This document shows, one piece after another, positions 6,665 through 14,754 of a stretch of 64,000 bases of DNA; position 1 is the first letter of the stretch, and each line of letters starts with the position of its first letter. Where the stretch lies: positions 1 through 64,000 of the forward strand of contig NZ_PVXL01000021.1 of NCBI RefSeq assembly GCF_002995805.1, given 5' to 3'. The notes under the pieces were generated by a model. That model did not search any database and was not told the origin of the DNA. It saw only the letters and a list, made by a program, of their open reading frames with translations. Source of the stretch: Neomoorella stamsii (GTDB lineage: Bacteria; Bacillota; DSM-521; Neomoorellales; Neomoorellaceae). The translations under genes were made by a program, and so were the position numbers.

Positions 6665-8455
6665 GTGTGCAGGAAGTTGGTCGCTGTTTTACTGTTAGCG
6701 GCGATGCTTTTAATGCTGCCTCTGGACGCGTGGGCAAATTACCCGTTTAAAGACAAAAATTTTCATCAGCCGCCTCCAGGCTACGACAACCTCACCTATA
6801 CCCGCACCCAGGGGGCCTACATCGACTTCAAGCTGGTTGATCCCTTTAGCGTTGCCTCCGGCAACCCGGAGGGAGGTTTCTGTGTGGACTTCGGCCCCAC
6901 GGCCCCCTACCGCAGCACGGCTGAATACCTCTTCGCCCCGGACCACCGCGACGCCCGGGGCAACCTGATCCTGGGGGACGGCTGGGGGTTTATAAACCCA
7001 TATGATCGGTTAACACCACCGCCTAACGACCTTGCTACCTGGCTGGACATGCTTGAATGGCCCAAAAGCGGCGGCTGGTACAACGTCACCGACGCCGGGG
7101 CAATGCAGGGTAGTAACGCCATCCGCAACATTTACTACCACATGCCCTACGGTACGAGGATAGTCACCTCCCCACACGCCACCGGCGCCAGCAAGACCGA
7201 CCCCATATTGATTTCTCCCGGCCCCAACTACGATACCATCAACGACGGCCAGCGGGACATCCGGGCGGCGGACGTTTTCCCCAACGGCCAGGCAGTTTAC
7301 CTTTTCAACCTCACCAAGGATGCCGCTATAGGCCTGGTGCACCGGCTGGACACCCTTTATCCTAACATGGGGGTGTATTACGTCCCCGAGGTAGGCTACG
7401 AGCACAAGAAGGTAGCCTTCACCGCCGACCTGGCGGTAACCCAGCTTACCGGCGGCATTCCCGGCAGCAACGACATGGCCCCCTACGCGGCGGTGATTGA
7501 GAACATGGCGCCCTTTGAGGCCTATAACGCCCTGTTCGAGCTCTACGTCTGGCCGGAGGGCGACCCTGCTCTCACCAGGGTGGCTTCCGAGCCGGTCAAT
7601 TTGCCGCGGGGTAGCGTCTCTACCGGGACGCCGGGGGCGGTAACCCTGGCCGGCTATTTTGCCGTGCCTGCAGGCAGGAGCTACAAGCTGATAGCGGCCA
7701 TCAACGCCAGGTATGATGCCGGGGGCAGCGTCCTGGGTGCCAATCCGGGAAGATGGGCGAAGCAGCCCTACAGCCCGGTATATAACGGTAGCGTGCCCCC
7801 GGGAACAGGCGCCTTCTTCGAGCCCTATTACGATAACAACGTCAAATCCGTCGGCTTCGTCAGAGCATTGCCGCCCCCGGATGACGGCGGCGGCAGCGGC
7901 GGTGAACCGCCGGTGCAGCCCGGCAACCTGGCGGTTACCAGGGTAGAGTACGACGGCTCACGTATAACCGGCTACTTCCGGTCAACTTTTACGGCCCCCG
8001 GCAAAGTGAATATCCGTTTCTACAAGCAGAGCCGGGCGGGTAGTATAGCATATATCGCGGGATTAACGAATTACCCAGTCAAGCCAAACAGTGATTTTGT
8101 AGAATCCGTCCCGGCCTTTAACCTGGGGAATGACATTATCATAGCCTCCATCGACTACTACTACTCCGGCGGTATCTGGCATGAAGAAGATTACCGCCAG
8201 GATGACGGCAAGACCCTGGAAGAAACCACTTACCTGGACAACAAAGCTTCAACGGGGCGGGTCGAGGATCCGCCCGGGCCGCCGAAAAAGGCTGTTACCT
8301 ACGATATAGCCAAGGGCTGGTACTGGCCCGTCTACTGGGTCAAGACGCCCAGGTACCATACCGAAACAAGGCGGGTCTGGCGGGATAAATGGGTCCAGGT
8401 GCCGGTATACTTTGACACAAGCAAGCCGAAGATCAAGGTACGCCTGATTGAATAG
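6665..8455 (+). CDS. Large secreted hypothetical protein A
   Basis: This 596-residue exported protein begins with a signal peptide (hydrophobic 4-20, cleavage near DAWA at 25). The mature part is rich in Pro, Gly, Tyr and Asn. A Gly/Ser/Pro-rich linker (about residue 403-418, DDGGGSGGEPP) divides an N-terminal domain of ~380 residues from a beta-rich domain of ~180. I do not recognise either domain. The start is GTG at 6665 behind AAAGGAGTGG. The next gene encodes another large secreted protein, 43 bases away, and the two probably form a surface or pilus-associated pair. Possible roles are adhesin or mating-pair contact protein, but there is no direct evidence. Confidence 0.65.
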   Translation: MCRKLVAVLLLAAMLLMLPLDAWANYPFKDKNFHQPPPGYDNLTYTRTQGAYIDFKLVDPFSVASGNPEGGFCVDFGPTAPYRSTAEYLFAPDHRDARGNLILGDGWGFINPYDRLTPPPNDLATWLDMLEWPKSGGWYNVTDAGAMQGSNAIRNIYYHMPYGTRIVTSPHATGASKTDPILISPGPNYDTINDGQRDIRAADVFPNGQAVYLFNLTKDAAIGLVHRLDTLYPNMGVYYVPEVGYEHKKVAFTADLAVTQLTGGIPGSNDMAPYAAVIENMAPFEAYNALFELYVWPEGDPALTRVASEPVNLPRGSVSTGTPGAVTLAGYFAVPAGRSYKLIAAINARYDAGGSVLGANPGRWAKQPYSPVYNGSVPPGTGAFFEPYYDNNVKSVGFVRALPPPDDGGGSGGEPPVQPGNLAVTRVEYDGSRITGYFRSTFTAPGKVNIRFYKQSRAGSIAYIAGLTNYPVKPNSDFVESVPAFNLGNDIIIASIDYYYSGGIWHEEDYRQDDGKTLEETTYLDNKASTGRVEDPPGPPKKAVTYDIAKGWYWPVYWVKTPRYHTETRRVWRDKWVQVPVYFDTSKPKIKVRLIE

Positions 8456-8498
8456 GTACCCCGGCTTAGCCCGGTCTTTTTGAAAGGGGGAATTTCTG

Positions 8499-10118
8499 TT
8501 GCTCCGGCTTAAGCTTAAAAAAGTTTTTTTGTTGATGGCGGCGCTTTTATTCGCCATCCCTGCGCCTGCTGGTGCCGGTACACCGGGATGGCAAGAAATT
8601 AACGGCCGGCAGGTTTACGGTTACTGGCTTGACCTGGGGGGGACTCCGGCCTTTATCGTTTGCGACCCTTCGACGGGGCAGCCCCTCAGAGATGCCGGGG
8701 GGCGGGGCTCTGCCTGGATTAACCGGGGGGAGTGGGCGGAAGAAGAAGTGCAGGTCTTTGACGGCTATGACACGGAAGCCTGGGCCGATCTTAATAAGGG
8801 CAAACAAGAGATTAATTTAGAACCCGTGGCAGGGCCGTTCTGTCTAAACGGCTTATCTAGCGACAGTTCCGAGGGGGTACAAACCGGCGCCAATACGCCC
8901 TGGCCCTACCAGATTGCAGAGGACAGGACGGCAGTCATTAAATTAAGGAACAATACCGAGGCCGCCATTGACGTGAATGGCGGCGATAACAACAGAGATA
9001 ATGGGGGCTTTACCATCCCGCCCCGGAGCGAGATCTGGGTTAAGATACCCTGGCCGGCGGTGACCAACACCGGGACCATGGCCGACGCCGCCCAGTTGAG
9101 CGAGACTTTGGATGTGGAATATCGTATGACGGCCATCCATGACCCCGACGCTTATACGGAAACAATCCCCGCTTACTCCATGCCGGTAAACATTTTATGC
9201 GCGGATGTCGGCGCCGCCTTGGGTTACGACATCCCGCCCCGGCAGGGGGCCATCCGGGACCGGGGCAACTCCTACGACGGCAACCGTGAAGGGCCTTTCT
9301 ACGCCTATTATTGGGGCGGCAAGTACGTGGAACCTACGGTAAACATACCCTGGATTGACCTGTGGCGCACCTGGACCAGGGATGAAGACGTGGAGGCTGG
9401 TATCAGGTTGTGGAGGGAAGACTGGCGCAGGTGGATCCTCGATGACTTGCCCTGGAGCCCGTCCGGACCTAGTTTGCTTGTGGCCGAACCCGCCTTTGCC
9501 CAGAAGTACACCTTTATCCCTTCTCCGGATAACCCTAACAAAGGTGAGCTGCGTACAGACGTGGTGCCAGGGTACAGGATAAGCGCGCCAGGCGCCGAAA
9601 GCATTACCGGGGATGTTGGCATAACGTCTCCCTGTACCGTAAGCCTTACCTTAAAGAACGGCACGTCTTTTATTACATCAGGGAGCTTCGGGGCGGTAAT
9701 AATAGACTATACCTATTGGGGTTATAACCCTGAGACCAACGATTATGAGGAATTCTCCGAGAGGGAAGTCAAGGAGGTGCCGTACGTAACCCTACCGCCC
9801 TTCGGCAGCACGAGTATGGAATTTAGTCTCCCGTACCCAAACTGGATGGATGTGAACATTACCGAGGCCTGGTTTACCAGGGCTTACTACCAAAGTAGGC
9901 CTTATAAATACGTCACGACTAACGGTACTTTCGATACCAGGGATTACGTCAACCGGGGAAATTATATCCTGGGTTACTCCCCTGCTTTCGGGGTGCGCAC
10001 GGGCGTTTACCCGGCGGAATTTTTTCCGGCCTTTCCCCGTGTGCCGGATAAGATAGGCTTTAGTTTTTGGTATAACACTGGAAGTGGGACCCGGTGGCAA
10101 ATCGGTCCGGCGAGTTAA
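8499..10118 (+). CDS. Large secreted hypothetical protein B
   Basis: A 539-residue protein with an N-terminal signal peptide (KKVFLLMAALLFAIPAPAGA, about residues 7-26). The remainder is beta-rich with many Trp, Tyr and Thr, and no known catalytic motif. It follows protein A by 43 bases and is itself followed by a strong terminator, so the two form a bicistronic unit. The TTG start at 8499 lies behind GAAAGGGGG. Both have domain styles (thread-like beta sandwiches with N-x-T motifs) seen in surface proteins; shared origin between A and B is not evident by eye. Confidence 0.65.
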   Translation: MLRLKLKKVFLLMAALLFAIPAPAGAGTPGWQEINGRQVYGYWLDLGGTPAFIVCDPSTGQPLRDAGGRGSAWINRGEWAEEEVQVFDGYDTEAWADLNKGKQEINLEPVAGPFCLNGLSSDSSEGVQTGANTPWPYQIAEDRTAVIKLRNNTEAAIDVNGGDNNRDNGGFTIPPRSEIWVKIPWPAVTNTGTMADAAQLSETLDVEYRMTAIHDPDAYTETIPAYSMPVNILCADVGAALGYDIPPRQGAIRDRGNSYDGNREGPFYAYYWGGKYVEPTVNIPWIDLWRTWTRDEDVEAGIRLWREDWRRWILDDLPWSPSGPSLLVAEPAFAQKYTFIPSPDNPNKGELRTDVVPGYRISAPGAESITGDVGITSPCTVSLTLKNGTSFITSGSFGAVIIDYTYWGYNPETNDYEEFSEREVKEVPYVTLPPFGSTSMEFSLPYPNWMDVNITEAWFTRAYYQSRPYKYVTTNGTFDTRDYVNRGNYILGYSPAFGVRTGVYPAEFFPAFPRVPDKIGFSFWYNTGSGTRWQIGPAS

Positions 10119-10142
10119 TTCCGAAGGGCAGGAAAATGCTGG

Positions 10143-10174
10143 AGCCAGGGTGGATTATCACCCTGGCTTTTTTT
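10143..10174 (+). terminator. Rho-independent terminator
   Basis: AGCCAGGG, a ten-base loop, CCCTGGCT and TTTTTT. It closes the secreted-protein operon before the ParM-like gene. Confidence 0.9.
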
Positions 10175-10220
10175 AAAGGAGCTGTACCTTTAACTTAACT
10201 TCAAAAAGGAGCGTGATTTT

Positions 10221-11270
10221 ATGTTTGCAGTTCAAACAAACCCGCAGCCGGCGACCCTGGCCACGGTTAAGGCCGTAGGTGTAGACGTGGGCTACGGCTT
10301 TGTCAAGGCCGTTTCGCCGGGGGCCAGGGTTTCTTTTCCCTCGATAGTGGCGCCTTATGTTGAGGATCCCCTAAGCGGGATGTTCCGCGATGGGACAGGC
10401 CATAAGGTAAAGGTGCGTAAAATAAGCGGGGAGGTAGAGGAAAAGCTTGTCGGCGAGGCGGCCCTGCGATCCCTGGCGGCTACTACTTCTTTAAGCCGGG
10501 AGAAACCGGCGGTCCTCCATGATCTGTTGCTGCTTGCGGCCGCTTACCTGGCGGGAGCCGGGGATAAGGGGCCTTTCCCCAAACAGGTTGACCTTGCTGT
10601 GGGTTTGCCCCTGGCCTATTTCCGCGCCCAAAAGGACGCCTTGAAGAGGCGCCTGGAAGGGCTGGCGGCCTGGGTGAGTGTGGACGGCGGGGAAGAGAGG
10701 CATATCAGCTTCGGCAAGGTGCTGGTCTTCCCCCAGGGGGCGGGGGTGGTGCTGGCGGGGGATGTAGCCCTGCCCGGGAACGGGTATCTGGGAGTGGTTG
10801 ATATTGGGACATACACCACCGACTACCTGCTTTTTGAAGACCGTGGTGATGGCGCGCCCTGCCCCCTGCCGGAGGCCTGCGGCAGCCTGGAGGCGGGCGT
10901 CCACCTGGTACACCGCGCCTTGGCGGCCGAATTCCAGCGCCAGACGGGAGCCCCCCTGGCCCCGGCCATGTACCAGGAGGTTGTTGAAGACGCATTTGTT
11001 GGCCGGCCCATTCACTATGCAGGCAAGGATATAAATCTTGAGAAAGCGTTATTGAAGGCCAGGCGCGACGTCGCCCAGGCTATCGCCCAGGGGGTGTTGG
11101 CGGCCTGGGGCGGCCGGGCCGGGTTTGTGGCCCTGGTAATTCTCGCCGGCGGCGGGGCCTGCTTGTTTGATGAGGAACTGTTGCGGGCCTTGCCTGGTGC
11201 CAGAATAGCCAAAGACCCCTTCTTTGCCAACGCGACAGGTTATCTAAAGATGCTTGGCGGGATGGCTTAA
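10221..11270 (+). CDS. ParM/StbA-like bacterial actin
   Basis: The 349-residue product has the actin-fold ATPase motifs: phosphate 1 at VGVDVGYGFVKAV (about 20-32), phosphate 2 at VVDIGTYTTDYLLF (about 194-207), and an adenosine motif with LAGGGACLF (about 310). This matches plasmid-segregation actins of the ParM/Alp type, which form filaments that push DNA copies apart. The ATG at 10221 has AAAAAGGAGCG upstream. It heads a compact unit with a small basic partner (11377), a third short gene (11655) and an EAL protein (11863). On a conjugative element it would stabilise the excised circular form. Confidence 0.8.
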   Translation: MFAVQTNPQPATLATVKAVGVDVGYGFVKAVSPGARVSFPSIVAPYVEDPLSGMFRDGTGHKVKVRKISGEVEEKLVGEAALRSLAATTSLSREKPAVLHDLLLLAAAYLAGAGDKGPFPKQVDLAVGLPLAYFRAQKDALKRRLEGLAAWVSVDGGEERHISFGKVLVFPQGAGVVLAGDVALPGNGYLGVVDIGTYTTDYLLFEDRGDGAPCPLPEACGSLEAGVHLVHRALAAEFQRQTGAPLAPAMYQEVVEDAFVGRPIHYAGKDINLEKALLKARRDVAQAIAQGVLAAWGGRAGFVALVILAGGGACLFDEELLRALPGARIAKDPFFANATGYLKMLGGMA

Positions 11271-11376
11271 GCCTTGCAATTACTGGGTTTCATAGCATTT
11301 TTTCGGCCATTTGGCGGGAAAGCCGCCTGGGCTAGGCTTAACACTGCCGTTTTGACGGGAAAGGGAGGTAAAAAAG

Positions 11377-11634
11377 TTGCCTCAAGCATTGAAACGGCTG
11401 GAAATTCGTATCCCGCCAGACCATCCTGTTTTCCGCTATCCTCCCCGGTTAAGGGGCCAAGTGGCCCGGGAGTGGTTGGACCTGGGGATGCGCCTGGCGG
11501 GTATTGAGGAAAGGCTGGCCAGGTTGGAAGAGAGGGGGGCTGCGCCTCCTGATCCGAGGGACAGCAGCCAGAATGGGAATGGGATTGACCCGGAAAAGTT
11601 CAGGGAAACCCTGGCCGGGGTTTTTGATTTTTAA
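11377..11634 (+). CDS. Small basic protein, candidate partition adaptor (ParR-like)
   Basis: An 85-residue protein starting at TTG 11377 behind AAGGGAGG. Its N-terminal part (LKRLEIRIPPDHPVF) can form a beta strand followed by two helices (residues about 22-48), as in ribbon-helix-helix DNA-binding proteins. The C-terminal third is acidic and disordered. ParM systems are encoded with a small DNA-binding adaptor immediately downstream, so that role is likely by position; sequence alone is not decisive. Confidence 0.5.
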   Translation: MPQALKRLEIRIPPDHPVFRYPPRLRGQVAREWLDLGMRLAGIEERLARLEERGAAPPDPRDSSQNGNGIDPEKFRETLAGVFDF

Positions 11635-11654
11635 AAGAGAGGTGGTGGCCAGAG

Positions 11655-11969
11655 GTGGGGGAGAAAAACCCTTTTGTGCCGGTACACGTGCAGGTATCAG
11701 GGCTGGTCCTTATACCGGAGAGCGAGATTATGGTGATGAAGCTGCCCGGGCAGCCGCCTGTGACTGTTTACTATATCGGTCCCGCCCAGATTGAGAGGGT
11801 AGAAGAGTACTTCGCCAGCGAGCGGAAACCATACAGCCCCTGGCGGGAAGGCGGTGATCCCATTGCTCAAAAAAAGCGATGTCGAAGCGGTAATAAAAAA
11901 TCCCGGCAGGATACGGGTCTATTACCAGCCGGTAGTGGACCTTACGTCCGGGCGGCTATGGGGATATGA
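11655..11969 (+). CDS. Short hypothetical protein overlapping the EAL gene
   Basis: A frame of 104 codons from GTG 11655, preceded by AGAGGTGGTGG. The first ~65 residues (beta-rich: FVPVHVQVSGLVLIP, then a helix ERVEEYFASE) look like genuine protein. The last ~35 residues lie in a different frame over the start of the EAL gene and look like a read-through tail. Either the true stop has been lost or the overlap is natural. No family is recognised. Confidence 0.45.
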   Translation: MGEKNPFVPVHVQVSGLVLIPESEIMVMKLPGQPPVTVYYIGPAQIERVEEYFASERKPYSPWREGGDPIAQKKRCRSGNKKSRQDTGLLPAGSGPYVRAAMGI

Positions 11970-12570
11970 AGCCCTGGTACGGGGTGATGGTGTATTGGCG
12001 AAACCCGGGCGGCTTTTTAAGAGCGCGGTGGCCTGGGGTCTATTGGGTGAGCTGGATACCGCCTGCTTTAAGGCGGTCCTGGCCGGCGGCTACCCGCCGG
12101 AGGGTTACTTAAGCGTTAACTTGACGGCGGCAGGGCTGGTTGATATTGACGCCGGCGCCTATGCGAACCCCCGCCTGGTCATCGAGTTAACCGAGTACGG
12201 CTGCAGGGATATACAGCAATTAACGGGCGCCTTGAGTGCCTGGCGTGGGAATGGTGCCGGGATAGCTATAGACGACGTTGGGCCGGATATAGGCCAGCTG
12301 CGGGCGGCCCTGCACCTGCGGCCTGATTTTGTAAAAATAGATCGTTTACTGGTGAGGGGTTGCGACTGCCATGTTTCCAGCCGCTTGCTGCTCGCCCAGG
12401 CCCTGGAGGTATGCCGTTACCTGGGGGCGGAGGTAATTGCCGAGGGTATCGAAAAGCCGGGCGAGTTGAAGGTTTTGCGAGAATTAGGAGTGGAGTACGG
12501 CCAGGGCTATCTATTGGGTAAACCGCAGCCTGGCTGGGGGAAGGTTTGTGTTATGGCCGCCTGGGTTTGA
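11863..12570 (+). CDS. EAL-domain protein (cyclic-di-GMP phosphodiesterase-like)
   Basis: About 235 residues consisting almost wholly of one EAL domain. Visible motifs in order are YEALVRG (EAL signature), NLTAAGL, VIELTEYG, AIDDVG, VKIDRLL, EGIE, and GYLLGKPQP. The catalytic glutamate (EAL), the DD metal site (present as DDVG) and the lysine of KID are retained, so it may hydrolyse c-di-GMP. The start is uncertain: TTG 11863 has GGGAAGG about 11 bases upstream; GTG 11854 is an alternative. Cyclic-di-GMP control often governs Tad pili, so a link with the pilus on the same element is plausible but inferred. Confidence 0.85.
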   Translation: MLKKSDVEAVIKNPGRIRVYYQPVVDLTSGRLWGYEALVRGDGVLAKPGRLFKSAVAWGLLGELDTACFKAVLAGGYPPEGYLSVNLTAAGLVDIDAGAYANPRLVIELTEYGCRDIQQLTGALSAWRGNGAGIAIDDVGPDIGQLRAALHLRPDFVKIDRLLVRGCDCHVSSRLLLAQALEVCRYLGAEVIAEGIEKPGELKVLRELGVEYGQGYLLGKPQPGWGKVCVMAAWV

Positions 12571-12583
12571 CGGTGAACCCCGG

Positions 12584-12890
12584 GGGGCCGCCGCAACGCT
12601 TGACGCCCTCCGGGCTAACGTAGCAGCGGCCCTATTATAAAGGCAACAGCGGTGGGCAGCAGGAGCGCTAAAGCGCACCTGCTGCCTTGATTGAAAGCCT
12701 CCAGGCCTTCCGGGCGGCCTCGGATTATACCGCCGCCCGGCCTTAGCCGGCAAGGGTCCGGCCTGCGGCATAAACGGCTTCCGCCCCGCCCTCCGGGCGG
12801 GTCCCCTCCATTTATTCCTCGGGCCCGGCCCTGCGGGCCGCCCTTGCCTCCCGGCCGGGCGGCAAGTTTGTCTTTTAAGGCCGGAAGGCC
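12584..12890 (+). repeat. Dispersed GC-rich structured element, copy 2
   Basis: It begins 14 bases after the EAL stop and ends 41 bases before the next start. It shares the core with copy 3 at roughly nine bases in ten: GCCGCAACG ... CTAACGTAGC, the hairpin GGCAGCAGGAGCGC/GCGCACCTGCTGCC (12655-12687), GGATTATACCGCCGCCC, the tip blocks GGCAAGGGT and CATTTATTCCTCGG, and the closing AAGGCCGGAAGGCC. Compared with copies 1 and 4, the inner hairpin changes from GGCC/GGCC to GCCC/GGGC, a compensatory change. Confidence 0.85.
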
Positions 12891-12930
12891 AGGGGCCGAA
12901 GGCCGGATAAAAAACAGGGAGGCGATTAAA

Positions 12931-13497
12931 ATGTTGCCAAGGAAATGGATGGAAGGGCCGGGCAGGATGAGGCTAGGGGTTGACATTTGCAACACCATAG
13001 CCAATGTCAACGCGGAAATTTTAAGGCGCTATGATGTATCCCTGGAGGTATATCCTTTTCCTGAGCTGCCACCAGACTTTTTCTCTACCACAGAGGGGCT
13101 AACGCTCCTGGCCCGGGCGAAACCTCTTCCCGGCGCGGTGGAAGTTCTAGGTATTCTTTCGAGGTTGGGCCATGAAATCGTGTATATGACAAGCAGGCCC
13201 ATCCTGGCAATCGATTTAACCCGTGAGTGGCTTGCTGCCCATGGCTTCCCGCGCGGTTCTATTGTTTTCCTGCCCAGGGGATATAAAAAAGTGTTTGCGG
13301 CTCATTATGGGATAGGGTTGTTCTTTGAAGACGACCCTATAGAGGCGGCGGAGCTCCAGGAAGCAGTAGGGCAGGTCTATATGCCGGCCTGGCCCTATAA
13401 CAAAAACGTTAAGGGCCGTTATATAAAGAGGTTTAACTCTTGGAAGGATATCCAAAACCTTAGCGATTGCCATCTACGGTACCGTATGGTACTATAA
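12931..13497 (+). CDS. HAD-like 5'-nucleotidase-type phosphatase
   Basis: The open frame extends upstream into the repeat, but the ATG at 12931 has CAGGGAGG nine bases before it and gives a 188-residue protein. The N-terminal GVDICNTIANVN resembles the first HAD motif: nucleophilic Asp in DxxxT, but with Cys-Asn where the usual second Asp would be. MTSRP (about 92) matches motif II (S/T), and a lysine near FLPRGYKK plus FFEDDPIEAA (about 135) match motifs III and IV. This is the pattern of 5'(3')-deoxyribonucleotidase-like proteins (NT5C/YqfW group) often carried by phages and mobile elements. Loss of the second Asp in motif I may change or abolish activity. Confidence 0.65.
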   Translation: MLPRKWMEGPGRMRLGVDICNTIANVNAEILRRYDVSLEVYPFPELPPDFFSTTEGLTLLARAKPLPGAVEVLGILSRLGHEIVYMTSRPILAIDLTREWLAAHGFPRGSIVFLPRGYKKVFAAHYGIGLFFEDDPIEAAELQEAVGQVYMPAWPYNKNVKGRYIKRFNSWKDIQNLSDCHLRYRMVL

Positions 13498-13524
13498 CAT
13501 ATGATGGGTGGAAAAATATGTTAT
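13494..13524. promoter_or_regulatory. Inverted repeat, possible operator of the HEPN/MNT pair
   Basis: Nine-base perfect arms ATAACATAT and ATATGTTAT separated by 13 bases, lying between the nucleotidase stop and the MNT gene. A related GATAACATATGG stretch lies before the second HEPN/MNT pair at 19400, which supports a regulatory role. Confidence 0.45.
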
Positions 13525-13606
13525 CAGTTCAATATGCATATGAGACATGAAAATAGACAGAACCTTAACCGGAGTAGTAACGAAAAGGAAGGAGGGATTT
13601 TGGGAT

Positions 13607-13972
13607 ATGGATGGAGGGTCTGCTTACAGCCAATATCTCAAAAAAGAACTGGACCGCATAAGCGGGATTATAATTGAAAACTGCCGGCCGGAAAAGATTA
13701 TTCTTTTCGGTTCCCTGGCACGCGGGAAAGCGAATGAGTACAGCGATCTCGATCTAGTAGTCGTCATGGACACAGATATGAGGTTTATGGACAGGTTATT
13801 GTTCTTGGCGAAACTTACCAATCCCCGCGTAGGGGTAGATTTCCTTGTATATACACCGGAGGAATACAGGCGGATGCTGGAGAATGACAACCTGTTCTTG
13901 AGGGAAGAGGTAGAAAAAAGGGGAGTTGTGGTATATGACAGGGCGGGAACAAGAATACGAAGCATGGCTTAA
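13607..13972 (+). CDS. MNT-type minimal nucleotidyltransferase (antitoxin of a HEPN/MNT pair)
   Basis: A 121-residue protein starting at ATG 13607 behind GGAAGGAGGG; the frame is open 20 codons further. The nucleotidyltransferase signature LFGSLARGKANEYSDLDLVVV is present with the GS motif and both metal-binding aspartates (DLD), and a third Asp follows in VDFLVYT. In HEPN/MNT systems the MNT protein AMPylates or otherwise neutralises the HEPN toxin. The HEPN gene overlaps its 3' end by 38 bases in another frame, as usual for this module. Confidence 0.85.
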   Translation: MDGGSAYSQYLKKELDRISGIIIENCRPEKIILFGSLARGKANEYSDLDLVVVMDTDMRFMDRLLFLAKLTNPRVGVDFLVYTPEEYRRMLENDNLFLREEVEKRGVVVYDRAGTRIRSMA

Positions 13973-14333
13973 GTATGCCGACGACGATCTCAGGGCTGCG
14001 GCTGAACTTATCAAGGCCGGGTTATACAATTTGGCTTGCTTTCACGCGCATCAAGCTGCCGAGAAATACTTGAAAGCCTTTCTCGTCAGGCATAAAGTTA
14101 ACCCTCCCAGGATTCACAAATTGCCCACATTGATAAGCTTGTGCCGGCAAATAGCGGTGGAATTTGAAGAGCTCCAGCAAGATGCCCTGATGCTTGATAT
14201 GTATTATATTCCTACCAGGTACCCAAATGCTCCGGTCGGTAGTTTGCCTGAGGGCTTGCCTAATGAAGCCGACGCCCAAAGTGCTTTTGATATTGCCAAG
14301 CAAATCCAAGACTTTATCAAATCAAGAGCCTGA
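13935..14333 (+). CDS. HEPN-domain protein (toxin of a HEPN/MNT pair)
   Basis: A 132-residue all-helical protein. The N-terminal WLKYADDDLRAAAELIKAGLYNLACFHAHQAAEKYLKAF pattern is the classical HEPN helix pair. HEPN RNases use an R-x4-6-H motif; here RIHKLP and a charged HKVNPPR segment lie in the expected loop, though the arginine spacing is not the textbook one. The start is ATG 13935, overlapping the MNT gene. It is probably the RNase toxin of this pair; activity is not certain from sequence. Confidence 0.8.
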   Translation: MTGREQEYEAWLKYADDDLRAAAELIKAGLYNLACFHAHQAAEKYLKAFLVRHKVNPPRIHKLPTLISLCRQIAVEFEELQQDALMLDMYYIPTRYPNAPVGSLPEGLPNEADAQSAFDIAKQIQDFIKSRA

Positions 14334-14576
14334 ATAGCGTTTTGGAGAGGTCACAATGACTGGCAAGCATGGCTGGAATGGCTATTTGCTATGTGGGGGA
14401 GCCTTGGAAGAGAGAGCCGTCCAGCTTTATTTTCGTTATAAGGGACGCCTAAGGATATCGATACCCTGCTGGAGTCGGATATTAAACCCGTTAAAAAATA
14501 ACTGTACCGATACTGCCTTTCCGTCATATTGCCTAGGCCTAAAAGAGCAAAGTTATGTAATATGGCCCTCGTTTTA
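14334..14576. other. Intergenic stretch with a gene remnant
   Basis: About 240 bases without a convincing gene. A short frame (about 14443-14502, ending DIDTLLESDIKPVKK) looks like the C-terminus of a lost protein, in a frame different from the 73-codon open frame that starts at 14356. I see no promoter of note. Confidence 0.4.
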
Positions 14577-14612
14577 ACCGGTGGTCCAGAAAACCACCGG
14601 CTATTATTTTTT
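14577..14612 (+). terminator. Rho-independent terminator
   Basis: CCGGTGGT, a seven-base loop, ACCACCGG and CTATTATTTTTT. It ends the HEPN/MNT region. Confidence 0.8.
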
Positions 14613-14691
14613 AAAACCCTGGAACAGATAGCCAGGAAATAAGAACAACGGGTTTCATCAAATTCGTGAATACCGCCTCCTAATCAACCTG

Positions 14692-14727
14692 GCCGGTGGC
14701 GTTTCTTTGCTACCGGCTATTTTTTTA
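14692..14727 (+). terminator. Terminator or attenuator before the replication gene
   Basis: GCCGGTGGC, an eight-base loop, GCTACCGGC and TATTTTTTT. It stands only 28 bases before the start of the replication-initiator-like gene, so it may act as an attenuator of that gene. Confidence 0.65.
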
Positions 14728-14754
14728 GACGTGTCCATACAGGAGGCGGTTCTT

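Noticed and set aside
12691-12930. N-terminal extension of the HAD gene into element copy 2
   Set aside because: The extension is translated repeat; the strong ribosome site lies just before ATG 12931.
14356-14577. 73-codon forward frame
   Set aside because: No ribosome site and no protein-like pattern; another frame of the same bases looks like a remnant tail.
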